A stretch of DNA of 64,000 bases from JAICMB01 sp035295125 (GTDB lineage: Bacteria > Acidobacteriota > Terriglobia > Bryobacterales > Bryobacteraceae): the NCBI GenBank assembly GCA_035295125.1, contig DATGJP010000068.1, positions 1-64,000 on the forward strand, read 5' to 3'. Below the pieces are notes generated by a model, which did not search any database, was not told the origin of the DNA, and saw nothing but the letters and a program-made list of their open reading frames with translations. A program made the position numbers and the translations under genes. Of the stretch, positions 41,962 to 51,668 are shown one piece after another (position 1 is the first letter of the stretch; each line of letters starts with the position of its first letter).

Positions 41962-44436
41962 ATGAGACCCGGTGAATGGGTTACGACCTTTTTGCAGGAT
42001 GTGAAGTTCGCCGTTCGTTCGCTGTCCCGCACCAAGGGACTCGCGTTGACCGTTATCGTGACGCTGGCGCTAGGCATCGGCGCAAATGCGGCCATCTTCA
42101 GCCTCGTTCGAGGCGTGCTGATGCGCCCGCTGGTCAACCGCGATGAGGATCGCCTGGTCTACATCCGGCAGAGCGCCAAGGGGCTTGGTATCGACAACGC
42201 GACATTCTCGGTGCCGGAAATCATCGACCTGAAGTCGGGTATAAAGACCATCAGCGCATTCGGAGATTTTTCGACCATTGGCTTTACGATGGTGGGTCTC
42301 GGCGAACCGCGTGAAGTCAGGGCCGGGGTCGTCGGGGGAACCTATTTCGATGTAATGGGCCTCCATCCGGTGCTGGGTCGACTGCTCGATATGCGCGACG
42401 ACGGCCCGAAAGCGGCCGGCGCCATGGTGCTGACCTATCGTTTCTGGACTAACAATCTGAAGAGCGATCCGACCGTGCTGGGCAAGACGGTGCGGCTCGG
42501 GCCGCGTACTGCGACCGTGGTTGGCGTGCTGGAGCCCTGCGTTCCCTATCCGGCCGAGACAGAGATTATCGCGAACGTCGTAACGAGCCCGCATCACCTG
42601 TCGGCCACGATGGTGACGGGGCGCGTTCATCGTATGACCGAACTGTTCGGCCGCCTGGCGCCTGGCGCCACGCTGGAATCGGCCCGCGCCGAGTTGCGCA
42701 CCGCCGAAGCGGCAATCCTGAAGGATCACCCCGAGTCTTATTCTCCGAAAGCGGATTTTCGCATTGACGCCAGGCTCCTCCGCGACCAGATCACATCGCG
42801 CGCCCGGACGGTCCTGCTCGTTCTGATGGCCGCTTCCATCCTGGTGTTCGTCATCGCCTGCTCGAACGTCGCAAACCTGATTCTGTCGCGGACGGTGCGC
42901 CGCGAAGGGGAACTGTCCATCCGTTCCGCCCTGGGCGCGAGCAACTGGGCGCTTCGCCGAACGCTGCTGGCGGAAAGCCTGCTGCTTTCGGTGGTTGGCG
43001 CGGCGCTCGGGCTGCTGATCGCTCAGCCGATGGTGGCGGTGCTGGCGCGCTACGCCTCGCGATTCTCCGTTCGCGCGCTGGAATTGACCGTCGATTCGAG
43101 CATGCTGTGGGTAGGAGCGGGGCTCGCGATCATCGCGGCCGTACTGCTGGCCTTCGTGCCACGGCTGCCGTCCGCCGGCGATTCCCAGGGATTCAGCCTG
43201 GCGTCGGGCAGCGTGCGCATGAGCGGGACCACAAGCCGCAAGCAGCGCATCTTCGCCGTTACACAAATTGCCGCATCGTTTGTGCTGCTCACCGGCGCGA
43301 CCATGCTGCTCAAGACGCTACTGGCGCTGCAATCGGCGCCAACCGGTTTCGACACGCACCACGTACTCGCGATTAACGTGCCGCCCAACGACTATGGCCA
43401 CACCCCCGCTCAGGTGACGTCGTTCTATAAGGAAACGATCCGGCGCGTATCGAGCCTGCCGGGTGTGGAAGCGGTGGCGGTGGGCACTGCCGTTCCCTGG
43501 CGGGATGCAAGCAGCTTCGGCTTCGGCATGGCGTTCAGTGCCGATGGTCATGTCAAGGCGCCTGGCGAGGACGACCCGCGTGGCCGCCTGCGCGTCGTTT
43601 CACCTGCCTTTTTCGCGGCACTCGGTGTTCCGATTCTCGCCGGGCGCGATTTCAACGATAACGATCGCCGCGACGGCGAAACGGTGGTTATCGTCAGCCA
43701 AAGCGTGGCACAGCGGATGTTTCCCAACCAGGATGCGGTGAACCGTCACATCATGTGGACGGATCCGGTGCTCCAGTTTATCGGCATGAGCAGCGCTCCC
43801 CGCCGCATTGTCGGGGTGGTGGCCGATATGGACGACGAGAACATTGTGCCCGGCGCCGCAATGACGATCTATCATCCGTTCAGCCAGCAGGAAGGTTGGG
43901 CGGGACGGCTCTTCATTCACGCCCGTGCCAATCCGTATGGCCTGGTTTCCCCGGTCACACGAATCATTCGCGACATGTCCGCCGACCAGGTAGTGGAGCG
44001 CGCGTCGACGCTGGAGGATATCCGGGCCGAGGTGCTGACACCGGATCGGCTGAACACGGTGGTGTTTGGGGTCTTCGCGGCCGTGGCGCTGCTCATTTCC
44101 GTGGTGGGTGTCGCGGGTGTATTGGCGTTCTCGGTCAGCGGCCGAACCCGCGAATTCGGGATCAAGCTGGCGATCGGCTCGCATCCGTTGGATCTCGTCC
44201 GCGGGGTTCTCACCGAAGGAGCGATAATGGCGGGGCTGGGGGTCGTGGCAGGCACAGTGTGCGGCTACGGGCTGGCCAAGCTTGTCAACGCTTATGTCGA
44301 GCAGATGAAAATGCCTGGCTTGCTACCGATCGTGGGCTCTGCATTTTTGCTGGTCGCCGCTGCGATCATCGCTTCAGTCATGCCGGCGGCCCGCGCCGCT
44401 CGCATCGATGTAATGCAGGCGCTGCGAGCAGACTAA
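41962..44436 (+). CDS. ADOP-type ABC permease (FtsX/MacB duplicated)
   Basis: 824 residues. Two MacB-like halves, each with an N-terminal membrane helix, a periplasmic domain and an FtsX three-helix unit: ALTVIVTLALGIGANAAIFS at about 28-47, VLLVLMAASILVFVIACSNVAN near 285, a second periplasmic domain from about 450 and a last FtsX block (LNTVVFGVFAAVALLISVVG) ending PAARAARIDVMQALRAD. This is the acidobacterial duplicated orphan permease (ADOP) architecture. No ATPase gene is adjacent, as is usual for these orphans. Possible roles are export of a small molecule or peptide or mechanotransmission. Good AAGGGA ribosome binding site. Confidence 0.93.
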   Translation: MRPGEWVTTFLQDVKFAVRSLSRTKGLALTVIVTLALGIGANAAIFSLVRGVLMRPLVNRDEDRLVYIRQSAKGLGIDNATFSVPEIIDLKSGIKTISAFGDFSTIGFTMVGLGEPREVRAGVVGGTYFDVMGLHPVLGRLLDMRDDGPKAAGAMVLTYRFWTNNLKSDPTVLGKTVRLGPRTATVVGVLEPCVPYPAETEIIANVVTSPHHLSATMVTGRVHRMTELFGRLAPGATLESARAELRTAEAAILKDHPESYSPKADFRIDARLLRDQITSRARTVLLVLMAASILVFVIACSNVANLILSRTVRREGELSIRSALGASNWALRRTLLAESLLLSVVGAALGLLIAQPMVAVLARYASRFSVRALELTVDSSMLWVGAGLAIIAAVLLAFVPRLPSAGDSQGFSLASGSVRMSGTTSRKQRIFAVTQIAASFVLLTGATMLLKTLLALQSAPTGFDTHHVLAINVPPNDYGHTPAQVTSFYKETIRRVSSLPGVEAVAVGTAVPWRDASSFGFGMAFSADGHVKAPGEDDPRGRLRVVSPAFFAALGVPILAGRDFNDNDRRDGETVVIVSQSVAQRMFPNQDAVNRHIMWTDPVLQFIGMSSAPRRIVGVVADMDDENIVPGAAMTIYHPFSQQEGWAGRLFIHARANPYGLVSPVTRIIRDMSADQVVERASTLEDIRAEVLTPDRLNTVVFGVFAAVALLISVVGVAGVLAFSVSGRTREFGIKLAIGSHPLDLVRGVLTEGAIMAGLGVVAGTVCGYGLAKLVNAYVEQMKMPGLLPIVGSAFLLVAAAIIASVMPAARAARIDVMQALRAD

Positions 44437-44487
44437 TGATTGAGCAGTTTACAGCCGAAATCAATAGACTAGAGATAGATCCTCTTT

Positions 44488-46410
44488 ATGTGCGGAATTG
44501 CCGGCCTTGTTACCACTGCGCCTTCAGCCGGCAGCAATGCGATCGTTCGCCGCATGGCGGATCGCATTCAACATCGGGGTCCTGACGATTTCGGCTTTTT
44601 CGGCGATGATTTTGCGGCTTTAGGGCATCGCCGGCTGAGCATTGTGGACGTCGCGGGCGGACACCAGCCCATGACGAACGAAAACGGTTCGTTGTGGATC
44701 ACGTATAACGGCGAGATCTTCAATCACGCCGGGATCCGGCCGGAATTGGAGCGGGCCGGCCACCGTTACGCCTCGCGCTGCGATACCGAAACCATCCTGC
44801 ATGCCTACGAGGAGTGGGGGCCGGAGTCGGTCGCCCGTTTTCGCGGGATGTTCGCCTATGCGATCTGGGACGCCGCGAATCGGACGCTGTTTTGCGCGCG
44901 GGACCGGCTGGGGATCAAGCCGCTTTATTATTTCTGGGACGGACGAACGTTCGCGTTTGCGTCAGAGACCAAGGCGCTGTTGGCGCATCCGGCCATTTCG
45001 GCGGAGTTCGAGGAGAGCCTGCTGCCGGAGTACCTGGGCTTCGGCTATGTGAGCGAAGAGCGGACCCTCTTTCGAAACATTCGGAAGCTGATGCCCGGGC
45101 ATCATTTGACGCTCGACGTTCGCGAGCCGGCGCCGCGGCTAAGGATAGAGCGGTATTGGGATGTGCCGGAGCATCGCGAGGCTGGCGGCTCGGCCGAGGA
45201 CCTGATCGCCGAAACCCGCCGGCGTCTCGAAGAAACCGTGCGCATGCGGCTGATGGCCGATGTTCCGCTGGGGATGTTTCTCAGCGGCGGGGTCGATTCG
45301 AGCGCTATCGCCGCGCTCATTAAGCGCATGACCGACAGCCCGGTGAAAACGTTCGCGGTGGGCTATCGGGAGGCGCAGTTCAGCGAGCTCAGCTTCGCTG
45401 CGGAGGTTGCGCGGGCGATCGGCACCCAGCACCGCGAGGTCGTCATCGGCATGGACGACTTTTTCGAGGCGCTTCCCCGGCTGGTGTGGCACGAGGACGA
45501 GCCAATCACGTGGCCGTCGAGCGTTTCGCTGTACTTCGTCTCGAGGCTGGCGGCGGAAGAGGTGAAGGTCGTTCTGACGGGTGAGGGAAGCGATGAGCTG
45601 TTCGGCGGGTACGAGCGGTACCGCTGGAACATGATCAATACCCGGTGGGCGCGCCGGTTTGGCATGGTTCCTTCGTCGGTCCGCGAGGGCTTGCGCGATC
45701 ATATCGGCGGCAGCAGCCTTCTTCGGGCTTCGGTACGACGCAAGCTCGGACATACGTTTCTCGGCCGGGACGAGAGCCTGGAATCGCTCTACCTCGACAA
45801 TTTCTACTGCGCGTTTCCGGCGGACGAGCGGCAGAGCCTGTTGCGTACGGCCGGCGATACGTACGTAAACTACCGCCGCTATTGGGATGCCCGGCCCGAT
45901 GCTCCGCTGCTGCCCCGGATGCTTTATGCCGACCAGAAGACCTACCTGGTGGAATTGCTGATGAAGCAGGACCAGATGAGCATGGCGACTTCGATCGAGA
46001 GCCGCGTGCCCTTCCTCGATCATCAATTCGTCGAGTTTGCCATGGGCATTCCGGACGATCTCAAGATTCACGGCTCGACGCAGAAGTACGTTCTTAAGAA
46101 GGCGGTCGAAGACCTGCTTCCCCGCGAGATCATCTATCGCAAAAAGATGGGGTTCCCCACGCCGTTGCGGCAATGGCTCATGGAGGAAAGAGCCGCGCCG
46201 CTTCTCGACGGCCTCGTGGCGCGAGACGGGTTTCTCGCCGAGTATCTCAACCTGGAGCACGTGGCGACGCTGCTCCAACGGCATCGCGAAGGGCTCGTCG
46301 ATGCCACCGACCGAATCTGGCGTTTGTTGAACCTCCAGATTTGGGGTGATGTGTTTATTACGGGCCGCGGCAGCCGTCTGGCTTCCGAACCCGCTCACAG
46401 CGCAGTATGA
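44488..46410 (+). CDS. asnB: asparagine synthase-like amidotransferase of exopolysaccharide locus
   Basis: 640 residues. Class II glutamine amidotransferase with catalytic Cys2 (MCGIAGLV), RIQHRGPDDFG, YNGEIFNH and RGMFAYAIWD; the synthase domain has the PP-loop FLSGGVDSSAIAAL (about 265-278), TGEGSDELFGGYERYR and the C-terminal IESRVPFLDH. The length and the order with a glycosyltransferase and an XrtA-type deacetylase fit the exosortase-associated amidotransferase 1 group rather than housekeeping asparagine synthetase. It may amidate a sugar acid or peptide in exopolysaccharide. First gene of a six-gene group; the next ATG overlaps its stop. Confidence 0.9.
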   Translation: MCGIAGLVTTAPSAGSNAIVRRMADRIQHRGPDDFGFFGDDFAALGHRRLSIVDVAGGHQPMTNENGSLWITYNGEIFNHAGIRPELERAGHRYASRCDTETILHAYEEWGPESVARFRGMFAYAIWDAANRTLFCARDRLGIKPLYYFWDGRTFAFASETKALLAHPAISAEFEESLLPEYLGFGYVSEERTLFRNIRKLMPGHHLTLDVREPAPRLRIERYWDVPEHREAGGSAEDLIAETRRRLEETVRMRLMADVPLGMFLSGGVDSSAIAALIKRMTDSPVKTFAVGYREAQFSELSFAAEVARAIGTQHREVVIGMDDFFEALPRLVWHEDEPITWPSSVSLYFVSRLAAEEVKVVLTGEGSDELFGGYERYRWNMINTRWARRFGMVPSSVREGLRDHIGGSSLLRASVRRKLGHTFLGRDESLESLYLDNFYCAFPADERQSLLRTAGDTYVNYRRYWDARPDAPLLPRMLYADQKTYLVELLMKQDQMSMATSIESRVPFLDHQFVEFAMGIPDDLKIHGSTQKYVLKKAVEDLLPREIIYRKKMGFPTPLRQWLMEERAAPLLDGLVARDGFLAEYLNLEHVATLLQRHREGLVDATDRIWRLLNLQIWGDVFITGRGSRLASEPAHSAV

Positions 46411-47588
46411 AGCTGCTGTGGGTGAAGGCGGATTTCCTGCATCCTACGACGCGGGGCGGTCAAATTCGCACACTCGAAACACTAAAACACCTGAGCAAGC
46501 GGCACGAGATCCACTATGTCGCGCTGGCGAATGGCGATCCGGAGGGGGTGGCGCGGAGTTCGGAATATTGCGCGCGCGCTTATCCCATCGAGCATCAGGT
46601 TCCGGAGAAAACCTCGGCTGCTTTCGCGGGACAGTTGGTGAAGGGACTCGTGCAAGCGCTTCCCGTCGCGGTCAGCCGCTATCGGTCCATGGAAATGAAG
46701 CGGCGAATCGCCGACCTGAGCCGGCGTGAGCAATTCGATTGCACTGTCTGTGATTTTCTGTTCCCGGCGCCGAATTTGCCCGATCTTTCGTCGTGCGTGC
46801 TGTTTGAACATAACGTGGAGGCGATGATCTGGCGGCGGCATGTGGAAAACGCTCCCACGCTCGCGCATCGTCTCTATTACGAGCTACAGGCACGGCGGAT
46901 GTTCGAGTATGAGCGCCGGGTTTGCCGCAGCGCACGCAGCGTGATTGCCGTTTCCGATGTCGACGCCGAGACGATTCGAACGCAGTATGGCGCGCCACGG
47001 GTTTCTTCGGTTTCGACCGGTGTCGACCTGGATTACTTTGCGCGTCCGGGGGACGTCGAGCGGGGCACCGATCTGATTTTCGTAGGGTCCATGGACTGGC
47101 TGCCGAACATCGACGGGGCGACGTGGTTCGTGCGGGAAGTACTGCCGCTGATTCGTAAACGGCGGCCGGAATGCACGGTCGCGCTGGCAGGACGTAAGCC
47201 GACAGCGGAGTTGCTGGCGCTGGCCAAGAGTGATCCGGGAATCCGGGTAACCGGAACGGTCCCCGACATCCGACCGTTTTTGTGGGGATCGACGGTCTCA
47301 ATCGTGCCGCTGCGCATCGGCGGGGGCACGAGACTGAAGATTTTCGAAGCGATGGCGGCGCGCGTGCCGGTCGTGTCGACGACCATTGGCGCGGAGGGCC
47401 TGCCCGTGGAGAACGGCGCCCAAATTCATATTGCGGACGAGGCCGGTGGGTTCGCCGATCGTTGCCTGGAGCTCATGGACGACGCTTCGGCACGAGAGCG
47501 GCTATCGAGCGCCGCATGGGAGCTCGTCTCGGCGCGATTCTCGTGGGACGCCGTCGCGCGGGAATTCGAGCGGTTGCTGCTGGTATGA
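46407..47588 (+). CDS. glycosyltransferase family 4 (exopolysaccharide)
   Basis: 393 residues with a GT-B fold. N-terminal domain begins MKLLWVKADFLHPTTRGGQI; the C-terminal nucleotide-sugar domain has LIFVGSMDWLPNIDGATWFV, RVTGTVPDIRPFLWGSTVSI, VPLRIGGGTRLKIFEAMAAR and VPVVSTTIGAEGL, with the GT4 Glu-x7-Glu-like region around KIFEAMAA. It is similar in shape to the PEP-CTERM/exosortase-associated sugar transferases. ATG overlaps the previous stop by 4 bp, and its own stop overlaps the next start. Sugar donor and acceptor are not predictable. Confidence 0.88.
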   Translation: MKLLWVKADFLHPTTRGGQIRTLETLKHLSKRHEIHYVALANGDPEGVARSSEYCARAYPIEHQVPEKTSAAFAGQLVKGLVQALPVAVSRYRSMEMKRRIADLSRREQFDCTVCDFLFPAPNLPDLSSCVLFEHNVEAMIWRRHVENAPTLAHRLYYELQARRMFEYERRVCRSARSVIAVSDVDAETIRTQYGAPRVSSVSTGVDLDYFARPGDVERGTDLIFVGSMDWLPNIDGATWFVREVLPLIRKRRPECTVALAGRKPTAELLALAKSDPGIRVTGTVPDIRPFLWGSTVSIVPLRIGGGTRLKIFEAMAARVPVVSTTIGAEGLPVENGAQIHIADEAGGFADRCLELMDDASARERLSSAAWELVSARFSWDAVAREFERLLLV

Positions 47589-48958
47589 AGCACGTCGCCG
47601 CATTGGTGATCCTCTTCGCGGGGTTTTTCGTGCTCGCGCGTGGCAACACGGATTACGGGCCGTATGGCTACGATGAAGCCGACTATATGTTCGCCGCGTC
47701 TCGCGGTGTCTCGGCTAATCTGTTTGACTCGCCGACGCTGCCGCTTCCCCAATTCCTTCAGATGGGACTCCATCGCGGCAGCCGGTCGGAGATGTCGGAG
47801 GCGATCCGTAGCGCGAACGACATGGTGTTTTACCGGCACTGGCACGGGCCTTTGTACATTGACTGGCTTGAGGTCACCAGCCGGTTCGCGTCGAGCGAGC
47901 CGGCCATGCGGGCTTGGACTTACGTTTTTCCCGTGTTGGCAGGTGTGTGGATTTACTTTGCGGCTGGATTCCTGGGGGCTGCCTTGTTTTTGTGGAGCTA
48001 CCCGGTGGTTGCCAGCACCGAACTCGCCCCACACCAGCTTTTCGCGCTTTGTTCGCTGGCGACGCTGTTCTTGCTGGCGAAGGTTATGGAGACTGGCGAG
48101 CGGCGGTTCTGGTATGGCGCTGTTTTCACCACCGCGCTGGCCTTTTGCACGCTGGAAGTCGCGTTCGTGGTCATTTTGACCGTGATGGTCTGCGGGCACC
48201 TGGTACGGGACCGGCTACACCCCGACCTGGGGTTGGCGGCGAAATCGATAGGACTGTTCGTTGGGACAGTACTAGTTATCTGGCCGGCGGCGTGGCTCAA
48301 GCTGTCGTTCGTGAAGGCGTACCTGTTCATGGCTTACCTGGCAGTTTTTCGGAAGGGGGCTTGGGGGCCGAATATTACGCTCTGGGACACGTGGTGGGGG
48401 CGGTTTAGCACTTCGCCGGTACAGTGGATTGTTCTGGCCGTCGCGGCTGGGTTGATGATTTACCAATTGGCGCCGGTTGGAAACCGTCGCGCAGGATACC
48501 ATCCTGCCTTACCTTTTGCGCTGTTTGCCGTTCTGATGATTGCGGCGACGTTTCGGGTCAATTCGCAATTTCCACGCTACACACTCACGTTCTTCCCTGC
48601 GGTTGTAGTAATCACCGCGATCCTGCTGAAGGAATACAACCGGCGGAGTCTGGTCGTCGGCGCGATTGCCGCCGCAGCTTTCGTCACCGCGTACCTGGAA
48701 ATCGTTCCGCGGCGGCAGGCGCACGATCCCGCGCTTTACGCTTTGGTCAACCTGATTCGCGATAACCACCTCGGCGACAAGCATCTGCTGGTGCCCCAAG
48801 GCGCCATCCCCCAGATCCACTATTACTTCCCCGCCACAACTTTGAAGGGCTACCCGGACGAAACGGCTATACCGAACGACCTAAAGCAAATGGGGGTGGA
48901 CGCGGTAATCTACGGGGGCAATCCGGTCCGGTACCGCCTGGGCGGAGTGGCCCATTGA
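47585..48958 (+). CDS. integral membrane glycosyltransferase, GT39/ArnT-like
   Basis: 457 residues from ATG 47585, whose ATGA overlaps the upstream stop (the open frame upstream overlaps that gene and is discarded). About ten membrane segments. The first outer loop has YGPYGYDEADYMFAASRG, the acidic pair (D-E) at about residues 30-31 typical of GT39-type dolichyl- or polyprenyl-phosphate-sugar using enzymes such as ArnT. A C-terminal periplasmic part follows (RDNHLGDKHLLVPQGAIP). It would transfer a sugar to the exopolysaccharide or its lipid carrier. The family call is moderate. Confidence 0.75.
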   Translation: MKHVAALVILFAGFFVLARGNTDYGPYGYDEADYMFAASRGVSANLFDSPTLPLPQFLQMGLHRGSRSEMSEAIRSANDMVFYRHWHGPLYIDWLEVTSRFASSEPAMRAWTYVFPVLAGVWIYFAAGFLGAALFLWSYPVVASTELAPHQLFALCSLATLFLLAKVMETGERRFWYGAVFTTALAFCTLEVAFVVILTVMVCGHLVRDRLHPDLGLAAKSIGLFVGTVLVIWPAAWLKLSFVKAYLFMAYLAVFRKGAWGPNITLWDTWWGRFSTSPVQWIVLAVAAGLMIYQLAPVGNRRAGYHPALPFALFAVLMIAATFRVNSQFPRYTLTFFPAVVVITAILLKEYNRRSLVVGAIAAAAFVTAYLEIVPRRQAHDPALYALVNLIRDNHLGDKHLLVPQGAIPQIHYYFPATTLKGYPDETAIPNDLKQMGVDAVIYGGNPVRYRLGGVAH

Positions 48959-48964
48959 GTACGT

Positions 48965-49879
48965 ATGGAACCAGCCGCAGAATTGAGAAGAGGTAGAGCG
49001 CTGGAAACAACCGCACATTTGAATGTTCTCAGCGTAGACGTGGAAGATTACTTTCACGTCGAAGCGTTTTCGGACGTAGTCGACCGTTCGGAATGGGATA
49101 CCTACCCCAGCCGGGTCGAAACGAACACCATGCGCCTGCTCGACCTCTTCGACGAAACCGGCGTTAAAGCGACCTGCTTCGTCTTGGGCTGGGTCGCGGA
49201 ACGCAAACCGAAACTGGTCGCCGAAATCGTGCGTCGAGGCCACGAACCGGCTTGCCACTCCTTCTGGCACCGCATGATTTTCCGGCTGACGCCCGCCGAA
49301 TTTCGCGACGACACCCAGCGCGCTAAGGCGTGCATTGAACAAGCCGCCGGACAGCCCGTCTACGGATACCGTGCGCCGACGTTCTCCATCACGGACCAGT
49401 CATCATGGGCGCCAGAGATCCTGGCCGACCTCGGCTTCCGATACGATTCCAGCATTTACCCGGTAAAGCACGATCTCTACGGCGTGCCGCGAGCGCCCCG
49501 AACACCTTTCCGGTTCGAAACGCCGTCGGGTCCGCTGACCGAATTCCCCATGAGCACCTTCCGACTGTGGAACGGGACGAATCTGCCGGTCGGCGGCGGA
49601 GGTTATTTGAGAATTTTTCCGTATTGGTACACGACTATGGGTGTGCACCGTGCCTGGAAGGAAGATCTGCCGATCATTACCTACGTGCACCCCTGGGAAA
49701 TCGATCCAGAGCAGCCGCGCCTTCCGGGGCATATGAAGTCGCGACTGCGCCATTACACGAATCTGGCAAAAACCCGCGAACGATTGCGCAAGCTGATCGC
49801 CCTCGGATCTTTTACGAGCTTCCGCGACAGCCACTTAGAGCCGGGAGCCGAGACCTTCACCTGGAGCAAAGGAGCCTGA
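48965..49879 (+). CDS. polysaccharide deacetylase, XrtA/PEP-CTERM locus type
   Basis: 304 residues. NodB-homology deacetylase: the general base Asp in NVLSVDVEDYFHVEAF (D25), zinc ligands H98 and H102 in ACHSFWHRMIF, GYRAPTFSI and PIITYVHPWEIDPEQPRLPG. The phrases SVDVEDYFHVEAF, THTMRLLDLFDETGVKATCFV in variant form and IYPVKHDLYGVP match the polysaccharide deacetylases linked with exosortase A loci (TIGR03006). It removes acetyl groups from amino sugars of the exopolysaccharide. No signal peptide is seen, consistent with action on intracellular or membrane-linked substrate. It ends directly before the methyltransferase start. Confidence 0.9.
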   Translation: MEPAAELRRGRALETTAHLNVLSVDVEDYFHVEAFSDVVDRSEWDTYPSRVETNTMRLLDLFDETGVKATCFVLGWVAERKPKLVAEIVRRGHEPACHSFWHRMIFRLTPAEFRDDTQRAKACIEQAAGQPVYGYRAPTFSITDQSSWAPEILADLGFRYDSSIYPVKHDLYGVPRAPRTPFRFETPSGPLTEFPMSTFRLWNGTNLPVGGGGYLRIFPYWYTTMGVHRAWKEDLPIITYVHPWEIDPEQPRLPGHMKSRLRHYTNLAKTRERLRKLIALGSFTSFRDSHLEPGAETFTWSKGA

Positions 49880-50542
49880 ATGAAACAAGACAACATGCCG
49901 CAAGTTGCGCAGTTCTGGAATAACATCGCCACCGAGTTCGATTCGATTTACACCGGCGATAACAAGAGCGGCTTTGCCCGCGCGTTGGACCGCGTTTTCC
50001 GCAAGGACATGTACCAGCGCTACGACTGGGTGATGCGGAAATCGGGCGATGTGCGCGGCCTGCAGATCTGCGATGTCGGGTGCGGGTCGGGGCGTTTCGT
50101 CACCGAGTTGGCCAAGCGCGGCGCGGCTCACGTCACCGGCGTGGATGTTGCCCCGGAAATGCTGAAGCTCGCCGGCCAGCTCGTGACCCAGGATGGCGTC
50201 GCAGACCGCTGCGACTTCGTGCACAGCGACGTGCTGAACTGGCGAACCGAACAGAAATTCGACGTCACCATCGCGATCGGCTTTTGGGATTACATTATGG
50301 CGCCGCCCGAGCGTCTTCGGCTGATCCGGCAGTTTACGAACGGGAAGTTCCTGTCGGCGTGGCCGCGCTTTTGGACGTGGCGGATGCCGGTGCGCAAGGT
50401 GCGCCTGCAATTCATTCGCGGCTGCCCGGTGTACTTCTTCCGCAAGCCTGAGGTCTATCGGATGATCGAGGAGGCTGGTTTCAAGGTGGAATCCTGCGAA
50501 ACCTTGGGCAAGCTGTTCTGCGTTGAGGCGCGGGCCGTATAG
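49880..50542 (+). CDS. class I SAM-dependent methyltransferase
   Basis: 220 residues. The SAM-binding motif I GLQICDVGCGSGRFVTELAK is at about residues 57-76, with the acidic motif VTGVDVAPEML and VHSDVLNW following. A late GCPVYFFRKPEVYRMIEEAG is a common end for sugar or lipid O-methyltransferases. The ATG follows the deacetylase stop without a gap. In this locus it may methylate a sugar hydroxyl of the exopolysaccharide, but the acceptor is not shown. Confidence 0.88.
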   Translation: MKQDNMPQVAQFWNNIATEFDSIYTGDNKSGFARALDRVFRKDMYQRYDWVMRKSGDVRGLQICDVGCGSGRFVTELAKRGAAHVTGVDVAPEMLKLAGQLVTQDGVADRCDFVHSDVLNWRTEQKFDVTIAIGFWDYIMAPPERLRLIRQFTNGKFLSAWPRFWTWRMPVRKVRLQFIRGCPVYFFRKPEVYRMIEEAGFKVESCETLGKLFCVEARAV

Positions 50543-50549
50543 GCGGTCG

Positions 50550-51668
50550 ATGCTCGCGCAGATTGTCTTTTGGATCTCGATCGCGGTCCCGGTGTATGCG
50601 TACTTCGGATACCCGGTAGTGCTGCTGGTCCTGCGGCTGGTGATCCATCGCGGCGTGCGCAAAGCTCCATACGAACCCACGGTGTCGCTGCTCATCCCGG
50701 CATACAACGAGGGCGACGTAATTGAACAGAAGCTGCAAAATTCGTTGGCGCTGGATTATCCGGCGGACCGGCTGGAGATCGTTGTGGCTTCCGACGGATC
50801 CAAGGACGCTACGGCTGCGATTGCCCAAGAATTCGAGGACGGGCAGCGGATCCGCGTGCTGGCCTACCCGGTGAATCGCGGCAAGATCGCGACGCTGAAC
50901 GATAGTGTCCGTCAGCTTCGCGGCGACATCGTGGTGTTCTCCGATGCCGCGGCATTCCTGTACCGCGATTCGGTTCGCAAGCTGGTTTCGAATTTCGCCG
51001 ATCCGCAGGTGGGGGCGGCCAGCGGGCGTTATACCGTCGTCAAGGCGGACGACGTGAACATCGGCAAATCCGAAGATTTCTACTGGAAATACGAGACGTA
51101 CCTGAAAGTGCAGGAGTCGCAGCTCGCGTCGACTTTGGGCGGCCATGGGCACCTTCATGCCATCCGCCGCGAGTTGTATCCCTTTCCACCCAAGGGCACC
51201 ATCAACGACGACTATGTGATTCCGGTGTCCGTTCTCTCCAAAGGATACCGCGCGGTCTACGAGCCCGAAGCCATTGTCTACGAAGAGGCGCAGGAGATGA
51301 CCGGCTTCGGACGCCGGGTGCGCATCATGGCCGGCAATCTCCAGCAACTTCGCGAGATGAAGGGACTGCTGTGGCCCCTGCGGCCCCTGCCGCTGTTTTT
51401 CTTCCTGTCGCACAAGGCCAGCCGGCTGCTGGTGCCGTTCGCGATGCTGGCCGCGCTTCTTGCGAATGCCTTCCTGCTAGCATCGCCGTTCTACGCGTCA
51501 TTGTTCATTGCGCAGGTCGCGTTCTATCTGTTTGCGGTGGTCGGGACGAAATTTCAGCTCCGGCCTAAGTCGCTGCTCCTGCCGTTCTATTTCTGCATGA
51601 TCAACGCGGCCACGTTCTTTGGCCTGTACCACGCGCTCACAAGCCGGCGACGAATGGCTTGGAAGTAA
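50550..51668 (+). CDS. glycosyltransferase family 2, membrane-bound
   Basis: 372 residues from ATG 50550 with AGGCGG just upstream; the frame extends 9 codons into the previous gene. One N-terminal membrane helix, then a GT-A domain with VSLLIPAYNEGDVIEQKLQN, VVASDGSKDATAAI (first Asp motif), IVVFSDAAAFLYRD (second), NDDYVIPVSVLSKGYRAVYE (catalytic Asp) and R-R-V-R-x8-LQQL in place of QxxRW. Three or four C-terminal membrane segments suggest it also helps polymer passage. Last gene of the group; its end overlaps recJ on the other strand by 32 bp. Confidence 0.9.
   Translation: MLAQIVFWISIAVPVYAYFGYPVVLLVLRLVIHRGVRKAPYEPTVSLLIPAYNEGDVIEQKLQNSLALDYPADRLEIVVASDGSKDATAAIAQEFEDGQRIRVLAYPVNRGKIATLNDSVRQLRGDIVVFSDAAAFLYRDSVRKLVSNFADPQVGAASGRYTVVKADDVNIGKSEDFYWKYETYLKVQESQLASTLGGHGHLHAIRRELYPFPPKGTINDDYVIPVSVLSKGYRAVYEPEAIVYEEAQEMTGFGRRVRIMAGNLQQLREMKGLLWPLRPLPLFFFLSHKASRLLVPFAMLAALLANAFLLASPFYASLFIAQVAFYLFAVVGTKFQLRPKSLLLPFYFCMINAATFFGLYHALTSRRRMAWK

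Noticed and set aside
45139..46398. Minus-strand open frame of 419 codons inside the amidotransferase gene
   Set aside because: Antisense shadow of the synthase domain; the plus strand has Cys2, the PP-loop and normal length.
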